NCBI GenBank assembly: GCA_020041925.1
Contig: CP083409.1
DNA: 64,000 nucleotides
Direction: 5' to 3' (one strand)
From: Faucicola osloensis_D
Lineage (GTDB): Bacteria > Pseudomonadota > Gammaproteobacteria > Pseudomonadales > Moraxellaceae
Shown here: positions 1 through 9,431 of the stretch, one piece after another
Layout: every line of letters starts with the position of its first letter
Numbering within the stretch: position 1 is the first letter of the stretch
The notes under the pieces: model-generated
The model's database searches: none
Told to the model about the DNA's origin: nothing
The model's input: the letters and a program-made list of their open reading frames with translations, nothing else
Position numbers and translations under genes: made by a program

Positions 1-204
1 ATTTGTAAAACGCTCAGACATAATTAGGCTAATAGTTAGGCTAGATGATAACGGCCTTGCTTTATGCTTTAAGAAATCTTAAATTGCAATGCGCTTATTC
101 TGAATAAAGTATTTCGTCTTGTAGGTATAACTGCTAAAATACGCGAATTATTTGATTTTATCAGTTTTAAATTCCAAAAACACTTTTAAATGCATTGAGT
201 TATT

Positions 205-642
205 ATGTTTAATTTACATCCACAACTAGCAAAAGATACTTTTTTGGTGGGCGAATTTCCGTTATCTACTTGCCGCTTGATGAACGACTGTCAATTTCCT
301 TGGTTGATTTTAATCCCGCGTGTACCCGGTATCAAAGAATTATACGAACTATCCGCCAGTGACCAAGCCCAGTTTTTACGTGAATCCAGCTGGCTATCAA
401 GTCAGCTTGCCAAAACTTTTCAAGCCGACAAAATGAACATCGCCGCGCTTGGCAACCAAGTGCCGCAATTGCATTTTCATCATATCGTGCGCTACCAAAA
501 TGACATTGCTTGGCCCAATCCAGTATGGGGTAATCCAGCCATCCCTTATACCCCTGAAGTGCTCAGCCATATGCAGCAGACACTGATGATGGCACTGCGG
601 GGTCATCGTGATATGCCATTTGATTGGCAAATGAACGTCTAA
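205..642 (+). CDS. HIT-family nucleotide-binding protein
   Basis: A 145-residue single-domain protein of the histidine triad superfamily, whose members hydrolyse or transfer nucleotidyl groups. The family signature lies around residues 88-97 (QLHFHHIVRY). It has the two spaced histidines H90 and H92 plus an extra H93, followed by the D/W/P-rich stretch AWPNPVWG at 102-109 that is typical of this proteobacterial subgroup. The third histidine of the strict HxHxH triad is replaced by Ile, so enzyme activity may be reduced or different. Full length for the subgroup. The ATG at 205 is the first good start. The stop lies inside the start region of the adenylate cyclase gene, which suggests co-transcription. 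The substrate cannot be told from the sequence. Confidence 0.8.
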   Translation: MFNLHPQLAKDTFLVGEFPLSTCRLMNDCQFPWLILIPRVPGIKELYELSASDQAQFLRESSWLSSQLAKTFQADKMNIAALGNQVPQLHFHHIVRYQNDIAWPNPVWGNPAIPYTPEVLSHMQQTLMMALRGHRDMPFDWQMNV

Positions 643-2030
643 AAAAATTTTACCACGAGGCACGAGGTAGACAAACTAAATTGCGTGAATCCATTCAAGG
701 TCTTTCGACCAATCTAAAAAGTCCGAAATTCATTGAACTGGCGGCATTTTTTATTTTATTGCTTACCTTAACCTCTCTTGATGTACCGCCTATTTATCAT
801 ACGCTCAGTATTTTGCTGTTGGTAGCAGGCGTTATTGTCACTGCTTTGAGTGTTATCCGGCCCCATCACTACATTACTTCGGCAAGTGTATTAACCCTGA
901 TGGCGTTGGCAACGGGTATGTTGCAGTTTAACTATATCCCAAGCCTTGCGTTATGGTTGTTGATTTTAATTCGCTTGATTTTTTCAGATACCAAACATAC
1001 TGTTTCGTTGGTATTATTAACCGTAGCAGTGGGTCTACTTAGTCTGATATCTGCGCATTTTTTATTACCCGCCATTAGTTTGACCGCCAAACAAGAAGAT
1101 ATTTTAAATTTTGTCATCGTATTTACCGATATCTTGATTGTTGGTTATCATATTTGTTCTCTGGTGATTCGCTTACGCCAAAAAAACCAAATGCTTGCGC
1201 AGCAACAAGCACGGATTGATACCTTGGTCAATGTCACCAATAAATTAACCCGTTTTTTGCCGCCCCAGATTTGGCAGCCCATTGTCAAAAATAACACCAA
1301 GGTTGAAGTCATTAATCAACGTCGCAAGCTAACTATTTTGTTTTCGGACATTGTTGGCTTTACCGATTTGTCGGATCATATTAGCCCCGACCATTTAGCC
1401 AATATTTTAAACACTTATCTTGACCGTATGACCCAAGTTACCCAAAAATATGGTGCGACCCTCGATAAGTTTTTGGGAGATGGGTTATTGTGCTATTTTG
1501 GTGATATGGGTGGTAATGACCGTGATAACGCGATTGCTTGTGCCAGTATGGCCATTGAGATGCGCCGTGAAATGGAAGTGCTGCGCCACCAATGGCGATT
1601 ACTCGGTTTTGAAGGGCTGCATGTACGTATGGGTATCAATACAGGGTATTGTTATGTCGGTAATTTTGGCAGCCGCAATCGTATGACTTATACCGTGGTT
1701 GGAAAAGAAGCCAATTTTGCCTCTCGCCTTGAATCTGCCGCGCAAAACAATCAAATTTTGATCAGTGAAAGTACGTTTAATTTAATTGGTCATGTCCATC
1801 ATTGCCAAGCCGTGGGGCAATTTAAATTTAAAGGCTTTCAAGATGCCATGAATGTGTGGCAATTGCTAGAGCCTAAAAGTGAATCCATGCAACAAACCGA
1901 TTGGGTGAACTTTAATTTACCTGGGTTTAACCTGCATTTAAATTTTCATGATATTCGTAATTATGATAAGAATGATATTACTAACCAGCTAAAATCTGCA
2001 TTGGCGCTTGTTGAAGAAAAGCAAAAATAA
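624..2030 (+). CDS. membrane-bound class III adenylate cyclase
   Basis: Makes cAMP from ATP. Residues about 36-185 contain roughly six hydrophobic segments, so the N-terminal half is a membrane sensor domain. A linker with coiled-coil character follows, then a cyclase homology domain from about 235 to 430. Visible catalytic features are the metal aspartates D242 (in FSDIVGFT) and D286 (in FLGDG), K282, which is the adenine-selecting lysine (guanylate cyclases have Glu there), and the N363/R367 pair in EANFASRLE. The layout resembles Pseudomonas CyaB. The start is uncertain. No in-frame ATG occurs before about residue 93, so initiation must be non-ATG: TTG at 624 (overlapping the HIT gene by 19 bp) or TTG at 681, which has a GAGGT 12 bp upstream. 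Confidence 0.85.
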   Translation: MANERLKKFYHEARGRQTKLRESIQGLSTNLKSPKFIELAAFFILLLTLTSLDVPPIYHTLSILLLVAGVIVTALSVIRPHHYITSASVLTLMALATGMLQFNYIPSLALWLLILIRLIFSDTKHTVSLVLLTVAVGLLSLISAHFLLPAISLTAKQEDILNFVIVFTDILIVGYHICSLVIRLRQKNQMLAQQQARIDTLVNVTNKLTRFLPPQIWQPIVKNNTKVEVINQRRKLTILFSDIVGFTDLSDHISPDHLANILNTYLDRMTQVTQKYGATLDKFLGDGLLCYFGDMGGNDRDNAIACASMAIEMRREMEVLRHQWRLLGFEGLHVRMGINTGYCYVGNFGSRNRMTYTVVGKEANFASRLESAAQNNQILISESTFNLIGHVHHCQAVGQFKFKGFQDAMNVWQLLEPKSESMQQTDWVNFNLPGFNLHLNFHDIRNYDKNDITNQLKSALALVEEKQK

Positions 2031-2112
2031 TGATGTTGACGGTTTTGGCTCACCCATTTTTTTAACTCAGCTATATTTTTAGCTTATCTATGTTGAACCG
2101 TTTACATAAGCT

Positions 2113-2147
2113 AAAAAAGCCGAAGCATTCAGCTTCGGCTTTTTTTA
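2113..2147. terminator. bidirectional intrinsic terminator
   Basis: A 9-bp stem AGCCGAAGC/GCTTCGGCT (2118-2126 with 2132-2140) and a 5-nt loop, with an A-run on the left and a T-run on the right. It works in both directions between the convergent cyclase and icd genes. Confidence 0.9.
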
Positions 2148-2157
2148 TACTATTGAA

Positions 2158-4395
2158 TTAGGCATCAAACGCAGCCAATGCTTGGTTAAATGTGGCACTT
2201 GGGCGCATCACCTGGCTTAGCTTTTGTTGGTCCGGTTGATAGTAACCGCCAATATCTACACCTTGACCTTGAACATCATTTAATTCAGCAACGATTTTGT
2301 CTTCATTTTCTGACAATGCTTGAGCCAGTGGCGCAAACTTGGTTTTAAGCTCGCCATCTTGGTCTTGGTTTGCCAATTCTTCTGCCCAGTATTTGGCTAG
2401 ATAATAATGGCTACCACGGTTGTCGAGCTCACCGGTACGGCGTGATGGTGATTTGTCGTTATCCAACAATTTACCCGTCGCCAAGTCTAGGGTTTTTGCC
2501 AGTAATTTTATCCGTGGGTTGTTTTCTTTAATCCCCAAGTCTTCTAAAGATACCGCAAGCGCAAGCATCTCGCCGAGTGAATCCCAGCGCAAGTGGTTTT
2601 CTTCAACCAACTGCTCGACATGTTTCGGGGCTGAACCGCCTGCCCCTGTTTCGTAAAGACCACCGCCTTTCATCAATGGGACGATTGATAGCATTTTGGC
2701 TGACGTGCCTAATTCTAGAATTGGGAACAAGTCAGTTAAGTAGTCACGCAAGATGTTACCTGTGACTGAGATGGTGTCCAAACCACGCGCCACACGCTCA
2801 AGGGTATAACGCATCGCACGAACTTGGGACATGATTTGAATATCTAGCCCCGTGGTATCATGCTCTTGTAAGTATTTTTTAACTTTTTTGATGAGCTCAT
2901 TTTCATGTGGGCGGTATGGGTCAAGCCAGAAGATAGCTGGCATGCCTGAGTTACGTGCACGCGTAACTGCCAGTTTTACCCAGTCACGAATTGGCGCATC
3001 TTTGACTTGACACATACGCCAAATATCGCCTTCTTCAACATTTTGCGACATCAATACTTCGCCTGTCTCAATGTCAGTGATATTGGCAACGCCTGCCTCT
3101 GGGATTTCAAAAGTTTTGTCGTGAGAGCCGTACTCTTCCGCTTTTTGTGCCATCAAACCTACGTTTGGTACAGTACCCATGGTCGCTGGGTCAAAGTTGC
3201 CATGCCCTTTACAGAAGTTAATGACTTCTTGGTAAATACGGGCAAAGGTCGATTCTGGCATCACGGCTTTACAGTCGTAAGGCTTGCCATCCGCTGCCCA
3301 CATTTTACCACCATTACGAATCATCGCTGGCATTGAGGCATCTACAATGACGTCATTTGGCGAATAGAAGTTATCAATTCCCTTTGCTGAGTCTACCATC
3401 GCCAATGCCGGGCGATGTTCTTGACAGGCATGCAGGTCACGGACGATTTCTTCACGGATAGTGGTCGGTAGGGTTTCGATTTTTTCGTATAGTCCTGCCA
3501 TACCGTTGTTAACATTAATACCTAATTCATCAAAGGTTTTGTTCCATTTTTCGAATGCATCTTTGTAATACACTCTTACGCAGTGACCAAATACGATAGG
3601 ATGTGATACCTTCATCATCGTGGCTTTGACGTGTAAAGAGAACAGGATTTTACCTTCGCGGCAATCTTCTAGCTCTTTTTCATAAAACTCGATTAAGGCT
3701 TTTTTGCTCATAAACATTGAGTCAATCACTTCACCGTCTTGTAGGGCAACTTCAGGTTTTAGCACCAAAGCTTTGCCACTGTTGGTGATGAGTTCCATTT
3801 TGACTTTGCGCGCTTTATCAAGAGTCATTGATTTTTCGCCATGGTAGAAGTCCCCTTCTTCCATGTGAGAGACGTGGGTTTTTGACCATTGTTTCCATTC
3901 ACCCATTGAATGCGGGTGTTTTTTGGCATAGTTTTTTACGGCAGCGGGGGCACGGCGATCGGAGTTACCTTCACGTAATACGGGATTTACCGCAGAACCT
4001 AAACATTTACCATAACGGGCTTTGAGGGCTTTTTCTTCGTCTGTGGTTGGGTTTTCTGGGTAATTGGGAATGTGGTAGCCTTTGGCTTGTAACTCTTCAA
4101 TACATTCTTGCAGCTGAGCCACTGAGGCACTGATATTAGGCAATTTGATGATATTGGTGTCTGGGTCTTGGGTCAACCGCCCAAGCTCAGCAAGATTATC
4201 AGTCACTTGTTGTTCTGGGGTTAGGTAGTCGGAGAATTCTGCCAATACACGCGCGGCAACGGAAATATCGGTTTTAGTGATGTCAACGCCAGCGGGTTTG
4301 GTAAATGTTTCAATGATAGGAAGTAGTGAATAAGTCGCCAGTAGCGGTGCTTCGTCAGTTAAGGTATAGATAATATTTGACTTTCCACTAGCCAT
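2158..4395 (-). CDS. icd2: monomeric NADP-dependent isocitrate dehydrogenase
   Basis: Oxidative decarboxylation of isocitrate to 2-oxoglutarate with NADP+ in the TCA cycle. At 745 residues it matches the large monomeric IDH class and not the roughly 415-residue dimeric class. Family stretches are visible across the whole length, for example SDRRAPAAVKNYAKKHPH near residue 145, the substrate-binding region around FWLDPYRPHE near 500, and GGSAPKHVEQ near 600. The ATG at 4395 is preceded by an AGAGG ribosome-binding site. The gene is monocistronic, with its own terminator at 2113-2147 and a long upstream region. A dimeric paralogue could lie elsewhere in the genome. Confidence 0.97.
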   Translation of the reverse strand: MASGKSNIIYTLTDEAPLLATYSLLPIIETFTKPAGVDITKTDISVAARVLAEFSDYLTPEQQVTDNLAELGRLTQDPDTNIIKLPNISASVAQLQECIEELQAKGYHIPNYPENPTTDEEKALKARYGKCLGSAVNPVLREGNSDRRAPAAVKNYAKKHPHSMGEWKQWSKTHVSHMEEGDFYHGEKSMTLDKARKVKMELITNSGKALVLKPEVALQDGEVIDSMFMSKKALIEFYEKELEDCREGKILFSLHVKATMMKVSHPIVFGHCVRVYYKDAFEKWNKTFDELGINVNNGMAGLYEKIETLPTTIREEIVRDLHACQEHRPALAMVDSAKGIDNFYSPNDVIVDASMPAMIRNGGKMWAADGKPYDCKAVMPESTFARIYQEVINFCKGHGNFDPATMGTVPNVGLMAQKAEEYGSHDKTFEIPEAGVANITDIETGEVLMSQNVEEGDIWRMCQVKDAPIRDWVKLAVTRARNSGMPAIFWLDPYRPHENELIKKVKKYLQEHDTTGLDIQIMSQVRAMRYTLERVARGLDTISVTGNILRDYLTDLFPILELGTSAKMLSIVPLMKGGGLYETGAGGSAPKHVEQLVEENHLRWDSLGEMLALAVSLEDLGIKENNPRIKLLAKTLDLATGKLLDNDKSPSRRTGELDNRGSHYYLAKYWAEELANQDQDGELKTKFAPLAQALSENEDKIVAELNDVQGQGVDIGGYYQPDQQKLSQVMRPSATFNQALAAFDA

Positions 4396-4781
4396 AGAGA
4401 ACCTCTTTTATATGAATGTTAATTGAGACACTAGATGATGCATCTAGCAGCGTGAGAAATTTCACAGTAAGTATTACTAATTAGGGGATAAAATGTGATT
4501 GACCATTTTAAACGCAAAGTATACGGTTACCGAATAATGAGTCAATAATGTATCTAGGAATACCTATATTTAGAAGAAAAATAATGCAGATACGATGTAT
4601 CCCTATCGATTAACACAATCCCTTTTGTTGCTCATAGTGTACCACAGTATCACGGTGGCGAATATATCCAATCACTGACAGACGCTATGGCAACACCCTC
4701 AAATGTATAAATATTTGGCGCTCAAAATGCTTGGTGATTTTACTCAGGAGAATTAGAGAGTAAGCTTACGCTACACCCAAG
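4396..4781. other. intergenic region upstream of icd
   Basis: 386 bp without a credible gene, AT-rich, expected to hold the icd promoter on the minus strand. The one clear structure is the inverted repeat CTAGATG-ATG-CATCTAG at 4431-4447, about 36 bp upstream of the icd start. It could be an operator or a hairpin in the leader. A short palindrome GTAAGCTTAC lies just past the TerD stop. I could not assign a confident -35/-10 pair. Confidence 0.5.
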
Positions 4782-5849
4782 TCATCTGGCCGTACGTACC
4801 AATTTTTCACTCACTTCTTTTTCAATTAGCCCCATCTTATTATTATCTAAAGGTTGATGCTCGGTGTTGTAGCGCCAGCTATCGGCAGAACGGGTAAGAC
4901 TGGCAAACCATAATGCCTTAGTATCAGTCGGCAGTTTGGCCAAAGCTAATTCACTAATCACATTACCTTCATCATCACTGAGCTGACAAGACGCTTCTTT
5001 CGCTTTGCTAAGCGCATAGCCGTGATAAGATGACACAATCATCACCACATGAAATACTTGCGGCGGAAGCTTACTTAAAAAAAGCACCATACTTTCTTGA
5101 TTGAGGTTGGCATCATTGACCTTGGTGCTTTGATTGTTGTAAGGGTCTTCTTTGCGGTCATCGATAGCGCTAAATGGCTTTTTGCCCAATAATTCATCGC
5201 CTTGATGGCGTACGGATTGCGCTTTATCACGGACATTTTTGAACCAAACGGTTTCGATTACCTCGCCATATCGGTTACAAAGTAAGCAGGATAAGTCTAG
5301 GTCCATAGCTTGCGTGCGTTTTTTAAATTTATTGTACAGCCCTGCTTTTGGTATCTGTGTTTGCTGCCATTGCACGGTAAAATACCACTGCTTAAGTACC
5401 ACATCCATATGCTCGACGGCTATACCTGACGCTGTTTTATCATCTTCAAGCTGATCGTCTTGGGTAATTGCTAGCTGATGACTTTTTTGCAAAATCTTAT
5501 CATCAGTCATGGGTTTGATTGTTGGCGCCTTCTGTAGTGAATGGTGTAGCGGCGAGGTACTTGTCACTACCGCGTCATTGCTGTTTTTATCGGTCAAATT
5601 GGATGAGTTGACAGGCGCTAGTATTTCAACTGTTGCCGATGGCGTTGGGTCGGCAAACTGCGCCGAAATAATCTGGTAGGTCTCTGTGGTAGTGCTGGGC
5701 GTCAGATTATCAGGCGATTTGACAGCGTTAACAATCGGCGAATCGTCCGTCAAATCACTGTATAAAATTGTGGTTTTTGGCTTGCTAGGCTGCTGTGAAC
5801 TGGTGTCGGTGGCAGTGGCCTCAAGGGTGTTATTATCAGCATGTTTCAT
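4782..5849 (-). CDS. TerD-family stress protein with long disordered N-terminus
   Basis: 355 residues. The first 150 or so are rich in Thr, Ser, Asp and Gln and look disordered. From about 155 the sequence follows the TerD/TerE fold: DLDLSCLLCN near 187, VWFKN, then HQGDELLG, a hydrophobic strand VFHVVMIVSSY, and a C-terminal WFASLTRSADSWRYN. TerD proteins are Ca-binding, phage- and tellurite-stress-associated proteins of uncertain biochemistry. Several of the Ca-ligand acidic positions look altered. The gene lies 52 bp downstream of the WYL regulator on the same strand and is probably its partner. No other ter genes are in the window. Confidence 0.7.
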   Translation of the reverse strand: MKHADNNTLEATATDTSSQQPSKPKTTILYSDLTDDSPIVNAVKSPDNLTPSTTTETYQIISAQFADPTPSATVEILAPVNSSNLTDKNSNDAVVTSTSPLHHSLQKAPTIKPMTDDKILQKSHQLAITQDDQLEDDKTASGIAVEHMDVVLKQWYFTVQWQQTQIPKAGLYNKFKKRTQAMDLDLSCLLCNRYGEVIETVWFKNVRDKAQSVRHQGDELLGKKPFSAIDDRKEDPYNNQSTKVNDANLNQESMVLFLSKLPPQVFHVVMIVSSYHGYALSKAKEASCQLSDDEGNVISELALAKLPTDTKALWFASLTRSADSWRYNTEHQPLDNNKMGLIEKEVSEKLVRTAR

Positions 5850-5901
5850 AAGATTCTCGAAAAATCGGACAAGTTAGTTAGTTTGCTTGGGCGTTTGTTA
5901 G

Positions 5902-7017
5902 TTATTCGCTTATTGTTTGGACAGTGGGTTGTTGGTCGAACGCTTGTCGACTGGGTAGTTGCTGATTAGGCATTTGTCGATTTGGCGTTTGGGTTTCAAA
6001 GACAGCGATTGATAAAATCTCAGGCTCGATTTTTCGCAGTCCTTTACCAAAACCGCGTAGCCACCATACCAGTTGGGAGGTCATGTTCACTGTGGCTGTG
6101 ATATGCAATCCTTCATCATCTTCCCAGCTTTGCTGATCGGTTGATAATGGGCTTTCAAGCAAACTTGCCCCCGATAACGGATGAAACAGTAACTGCACTT
6201 GCTGTGTGGGCGGCTCGTGGTTGTTTTTTTCACTGTCAGGCATGAGTTTTTGGAATAACGGATAATTAAACCCCATCGCGCCTGTATTGATGTAATTGTC
6301 TAAATTAAAATCTTTCGGGGTTTGTGCGTCGCTTGCGCTCACTTCCGCACTTTCAAAACGGTGCAAAGCAAATTGGCGCACATCGTCAGACGCTCTGTCA
6401 GTTCGCGAGGCAATCAAGTAAATCACCACACCACGCTGCACAATGGCTAGCGGATTTAAGGTGTATTTTTGCGCTTCCTCTCGCCCGCGCGCTTTATAAC
6501 AGGCGATGAGTTTTTTATTTTGAAACAATGCATCATAGACGGCGTCTTTGGCGGCTGGATTGACCGATGGCGGAATGAGCGGTTGATTGGCTGACAGGAT
6601 ACGCACTCTATCGAGCCAAGTGTTTGCCACTTTGCTTTCTTTAAGTTGCCGATTCGCTAGGTCAAACCACGGAATCAATTCATCCAAAATAGCTGGCGGT
6701 AATAGCTGGGTCAAATTATGACGCATCATACTAAACGCCACCGCTTGCGACAAATTCATGTGCGGCAAGCTTTGCATCGGTGCATCTTCACGCCAGCGCC
6801 AACCTTGTGGATTGGTGTTGTTTTTTTCAATCGGAAAACGCGTTGCCAAAGCGTTTAAATCTCGCTGAATGGTTCGCAAACTGATATCAAAACCCATCAA
6901 ATCAAGCTGCTCTTTGATATGGGTTGTACCGAGCCAACGCTTGCGATCCAGCTGTGAGAGGATTTGCCATTGCCGAGCCGTCGTTGCGGTTGCATTGTTG
7001 GCAAGCGATTTACTCAT
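5902..7017 (-). CDS. WYL-domain transcriptional regulator
   Basis: 371 residues. An N-terminal winged helix-turn-helix of the DeoR-like YafY type spans about 14-75 (ISLRTIQRDLNAL is the recognition region). A WYL domain spans about 165-235 (KYTLNPLAIVQRGVVIYLIA, then FALHRFESAEV), followed by the usual C-terminal extension domain with WWLRGFGKG near 325. WYL domains sense ligands, often nucleic acids, and such regulators frequently control stress or defence genes. The tail (about 345-365) is a Pro/Gln/Arg repeat encoded by 15-bp DNA units. The gene is upstream of, and probably co-transcribed with, the TerD gene. Start ATG at 7017. Confidence 0.85.
   Translation of the reverse strand: MSKSLANNATATTARQWQILSQLDRKRWLGTTHIKEQLDLMGFDISLRTIQRDLNALATRFPIEKNNTNPQGWRWREDAPMQSLPHMNLSQAVAFSMMRHNLTQLLPPAILDELIPWFDLANRQLKESKVANTWLDRVRILSANQPLIPPSVNPAAKDAVYDALFQNKKLIACYKARGREEAQKYTLNPLAIVQRGVVIYLIASRTDRASDDVRQFALHRFESAEVSASDAQTPKDFNLDNYINTGAMGFNYPLFQKLMPDSEKNNHEPPTQQVQLLFHPLSGASLLESPLSTDQQSWEDDEGLHITATVNMTSQLVWWLRGFGKGLRKIEPEILSIAVFETQTPNRQMPNQQLPSRQAFDQQPTVQTISE
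5929..5988 (-). repeat. four degenerate 15-bp tandem repeats in the WYL 3' end
   Basis: Units at 5929-5943, 5944-5958, 5959-5973 and 5974-5988, roughly TTGTCGANTNGGCGT on the plus strand. They encode a pentapeptide pattern (PNRQM, PNQQL, PSRQA, FDQQP) at the regulator's C-terminus. Confidence 0.7.
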
Positions 7018-7038
7018 GGCAATTCTCCATAGGCAGGT

Positions 7039-7098
7039 AAAAGACAGATAGTTAAAAAACAGCCAGTTAAAAGATATCTAGTTAAAAGACAAACGGTT
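7039..7098. repeat. four 15-bp tandem repeats upstream of the WYL gene
   Basis: Units AAAAGACAGATAGTT, AAAAAACAGCCAGTT, AAAAGATATCTAGTT and AAAAGACAAACGGTT run head to tail from 22 bp before the WYL start codon. The spacing is not a multiple of the helical repeat (10.5 bp), so successive units face different sides of the DNA. They could be regulator sites or a simple slippage array. Confidence 0.85.
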
Positions 7099-7310
7099 AA
7101 ATAATAAATAATAGCCAGCTAAGCGCCAAAGCTTTATTCAAAATTTAAAAAATTAACGCCAATAATTAACACCTTGATACCTTGCCTAATTTATCAAAAT
7201 TTGGGGCGGTATAGGTGATAAATTATATTAACATGTCATTTTATGTCGTTTATCATCTTTATTGGGTGTTATGGTTATCAGATTGTATATGAATCAGCAA
7301 AAACGCTTGT

Positions 7311-9089
7311 CTAGAGGAGCACGCCCTTTTTTACCCTTAACTGCAATTTAGTTTGTCCATTAAATAAATTTTTCTCCAGCTCATAAAGTAAATGCACTTT
7401 TGACACACTGCGATTGATAGCAGACAAAGCTATAGCTTCAAAATCAGCATTAAACCAAATCGCTTCGATAGTAAAAGGGACATCGGGATACGATAACCAT
7501 AATTTTAAATGCCGCTCTTTTAACACCCGATAATCTTGCACCACAAACACCCCATCAAATATCGGTGGCACAAAACCATGTCCCCAAATAGCCAACGTCT
7601 GTAAGCTATCTACAAAATCGACCGTGAATTCACCGGCTGTCAACTCGCCATCGCTATATAACGTCTCTGCAAATACCTCATCAGCCACCGCTGCAATTAC
7701 CTCATCAAACGCTTTACAAAACGGCTCAAAGTTTTTTCGTTTGATTGTCAGACCTCCCGCCATCGCATGCCCGCCAAAGTGGCTAATGAGTTCGGGGTAG
7801 GTTTGCGCGACTGATTCAATGGCATCACGGATATGAATGCCTTCAATGGAGCGTGCGGAGCCTTTGATAGCATCATCATCTTCAATCATGTCCGTATCAG
7901 CAGGGGCAAACACGATAGCGGGCACATGGTAGCTTTCTTTTAATCTGCCTGCGACGATACCAATCACCCCTTGATGCCACTCATCTTGATACAAAATAAT
8001 ACTGCGTTTGCGGTGCATTACTTGATTTACAGCGCTTTGCTCAGATGGATTCTCAAGCGTCCTTAATACACTATCGGCTTGTTGTCGCATGCCCTGCTCG
8101 ACTTGGCGGCGCTCTTGATTGAGTTTATCAAGCTGATGCGCAAGCCGCTGTGCCTCCCCCCAATCATCGGTGAGTAAGCAGTCAATGCCAATCCGCATAC
8201 TATCCATACGACCTGCGGCGTTGATGCGGGGTCCTAAAATAAAACCAAAATCTTGAGCCGTGATATCAGCCGCCTGCCGACTCGCCTGTTCTAACAACGC
8301 CAAAATACCCACACAGCAACGACCTTGCTTGATGGCTTGGATACCTTGGTGCACCAAAATACGATTATTTTGGTCTAATACGCCCACATCTGCCACCGTG
8401 CCAAGTGCCACCAAATCAATATAGCGACTCACTTGGGTGGTGGATTTATTGGCTTGGCGTCTGACTTTGGCCAGATTGCCTAGCACATAAAATGCCACCC
8501 CAACCCCTACCAATGATTTACTAGCAAAATCACAGCCCAACTGATTGGGATTGACCACGGCATCGGCGTTTGGTGTCGCCTGCGTCGTCAGGTGGTGATC
8601 GGTAATAATCACCGTTAGCCCTTTGGCTTTGGCAAGCTCGACCCCCGCATGACTAGAGATACCATTATCAACCGTGACAATCACATCAGGATCATAGGTT
8701 TCAATACCTAGCGTAACAATTTCTGGCGTCAGTCCATAACCGTACTTAAAGCGATCGGGCACCAAAAACTCAACCTGCGCGCCCATTTCACGGAGCACCC
8801 TTACCATCAGTGCCGTGCTGGTCGCGCCATCACAGTCAAAATCACCCACAATCAATATTTTTTGCTGCTTATCAATCGCCTCATCAAGCAGCGCCACTGC
8901 TTTGGTAATGCCAGTCAGCGAACTTGCAGGTAACATCTTATTAAAGGCGGTGTCTAAATTTGCCACATCTTGCACGCCTCGCCCAGCCAAAATACGTGCT
9001 AATGTCATCGATGTTTGCGCCAAGGGCTGTAAATCACGGGGAATCTCGTCAATATGGTTCGCAATAAAACGGGGAGTCACAGTCAACAT
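7311..9089 (-). CDS. recJ: single-stranded-DNA-specific exonuclease RecJ
   Basis: A 5'-3' exonuclease of the DHH superfamily acting in RecF-pathway recombination and mismatch repair. 592 residues (E. coli 577). Motif I is VGDFDCDGAT with D83, D85 and D87. Motif II is TVDNG at 139-143. Motif III is the DHH triad at 164-166. A further motif is GPRINAAGRM near 285, and the DHHA1 domain GGHAMAGGL is near 430. The C-terminal OB-like domain is present. All catalytic residues look intact. Start ATG at 9089. The gene is about 290 bp upstream of the WYL gene on the same strand and probably separately transcribed. Confidence 0.97.
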   Translation of the reverse strand: MLTVTPRFIANHIDEIPRDLQPLAQTSMTLARILAGRGVQDVANLDTAFNKMLPASSLTGITKAVALLDEAIDKQQKILIVGDFDCDGATSTALMVRVLREMGAQVEFLVPDRFKYGYGLTPEIVTLGIETYDPDVIVTVDNGISSHAGVELAKAKGLTVIITDHHLTTQATPNADAVVNPNQLGCDFASKSLVGVGVAFYVLGNLAKVRRQANKSTTQVSRYIDLVALGTVADVGVLDQNNRILVHQGIQAIKQGRCCVGILALLEQASRQAADITAQDFGFILGPRINAAGRMDSMRIGIDCLLTDDWGEAQRLAHQLDKLNQERRQVEQGMRQQADSVLRTLENPSEQSAVNQVMHRKRSIILYQDEWHQGVIGIVAGRLKESYHVPAIVFAPADTDMIEDDDAIKGSARSIEGIHIRDAIESVAQTYPELISHFGGHAMAGGLTIKRKNFEPFCKAFDEVIAAVADEVFAETLYSDGELTAGEFTVDFVDSLQTLAIWGHGFVPPIFDGVFVVQDYRVLKERHLKLWLSYPDVPFTIEAIWFNADFEAIALSAINRSVSKVHLLYELEKNLFNGQTKLQLRVKKGVLL

Positions 9090-9431
9090 AAACTTATCAT
9101 GGTTGTCAAATAAAGTAGAGAGAACAAACTAGCATAATGATAGTGAATAGGCAAAATTACAACAGTGAAACAGTGAAAAACACCGCATTAGCTTTCATAG
9201 CTATTTGTGCGTTTTGCATATCGTAATAATGCCACTACAAACCATTAGCATTTTTTTGCAAAAAGATGCTAATTCATATGTTTAGACTCAGTTATAATCA
9301 AACCAAAGAGTCATCACTTACCATTAATGAAACAGTATCACCGACCATTAATGAGTAATCATCTCTTGTTGCAAGTGTTTTGCAATACGACCTTTACTAT
9401 TGATAATTGAAATTTTTTAGAAGGAACCATT
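9090..9431. other. intergenic region between recJ and the DUF697-like gene
   Basis: 342 bp divergent region. It holds a 28-bp quasi-palindrome at 9245-9272 (arms TTAGCAT/ATGCTAA around TTTTTGCAAAAA), a TATAAT at 9293-9298 that could be the -10 for the plus-strand gene (no good -35 seen), and a direct repeat CCATTAATGA at 9321-9330 and 9345-9354. Confidence 0.6.
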
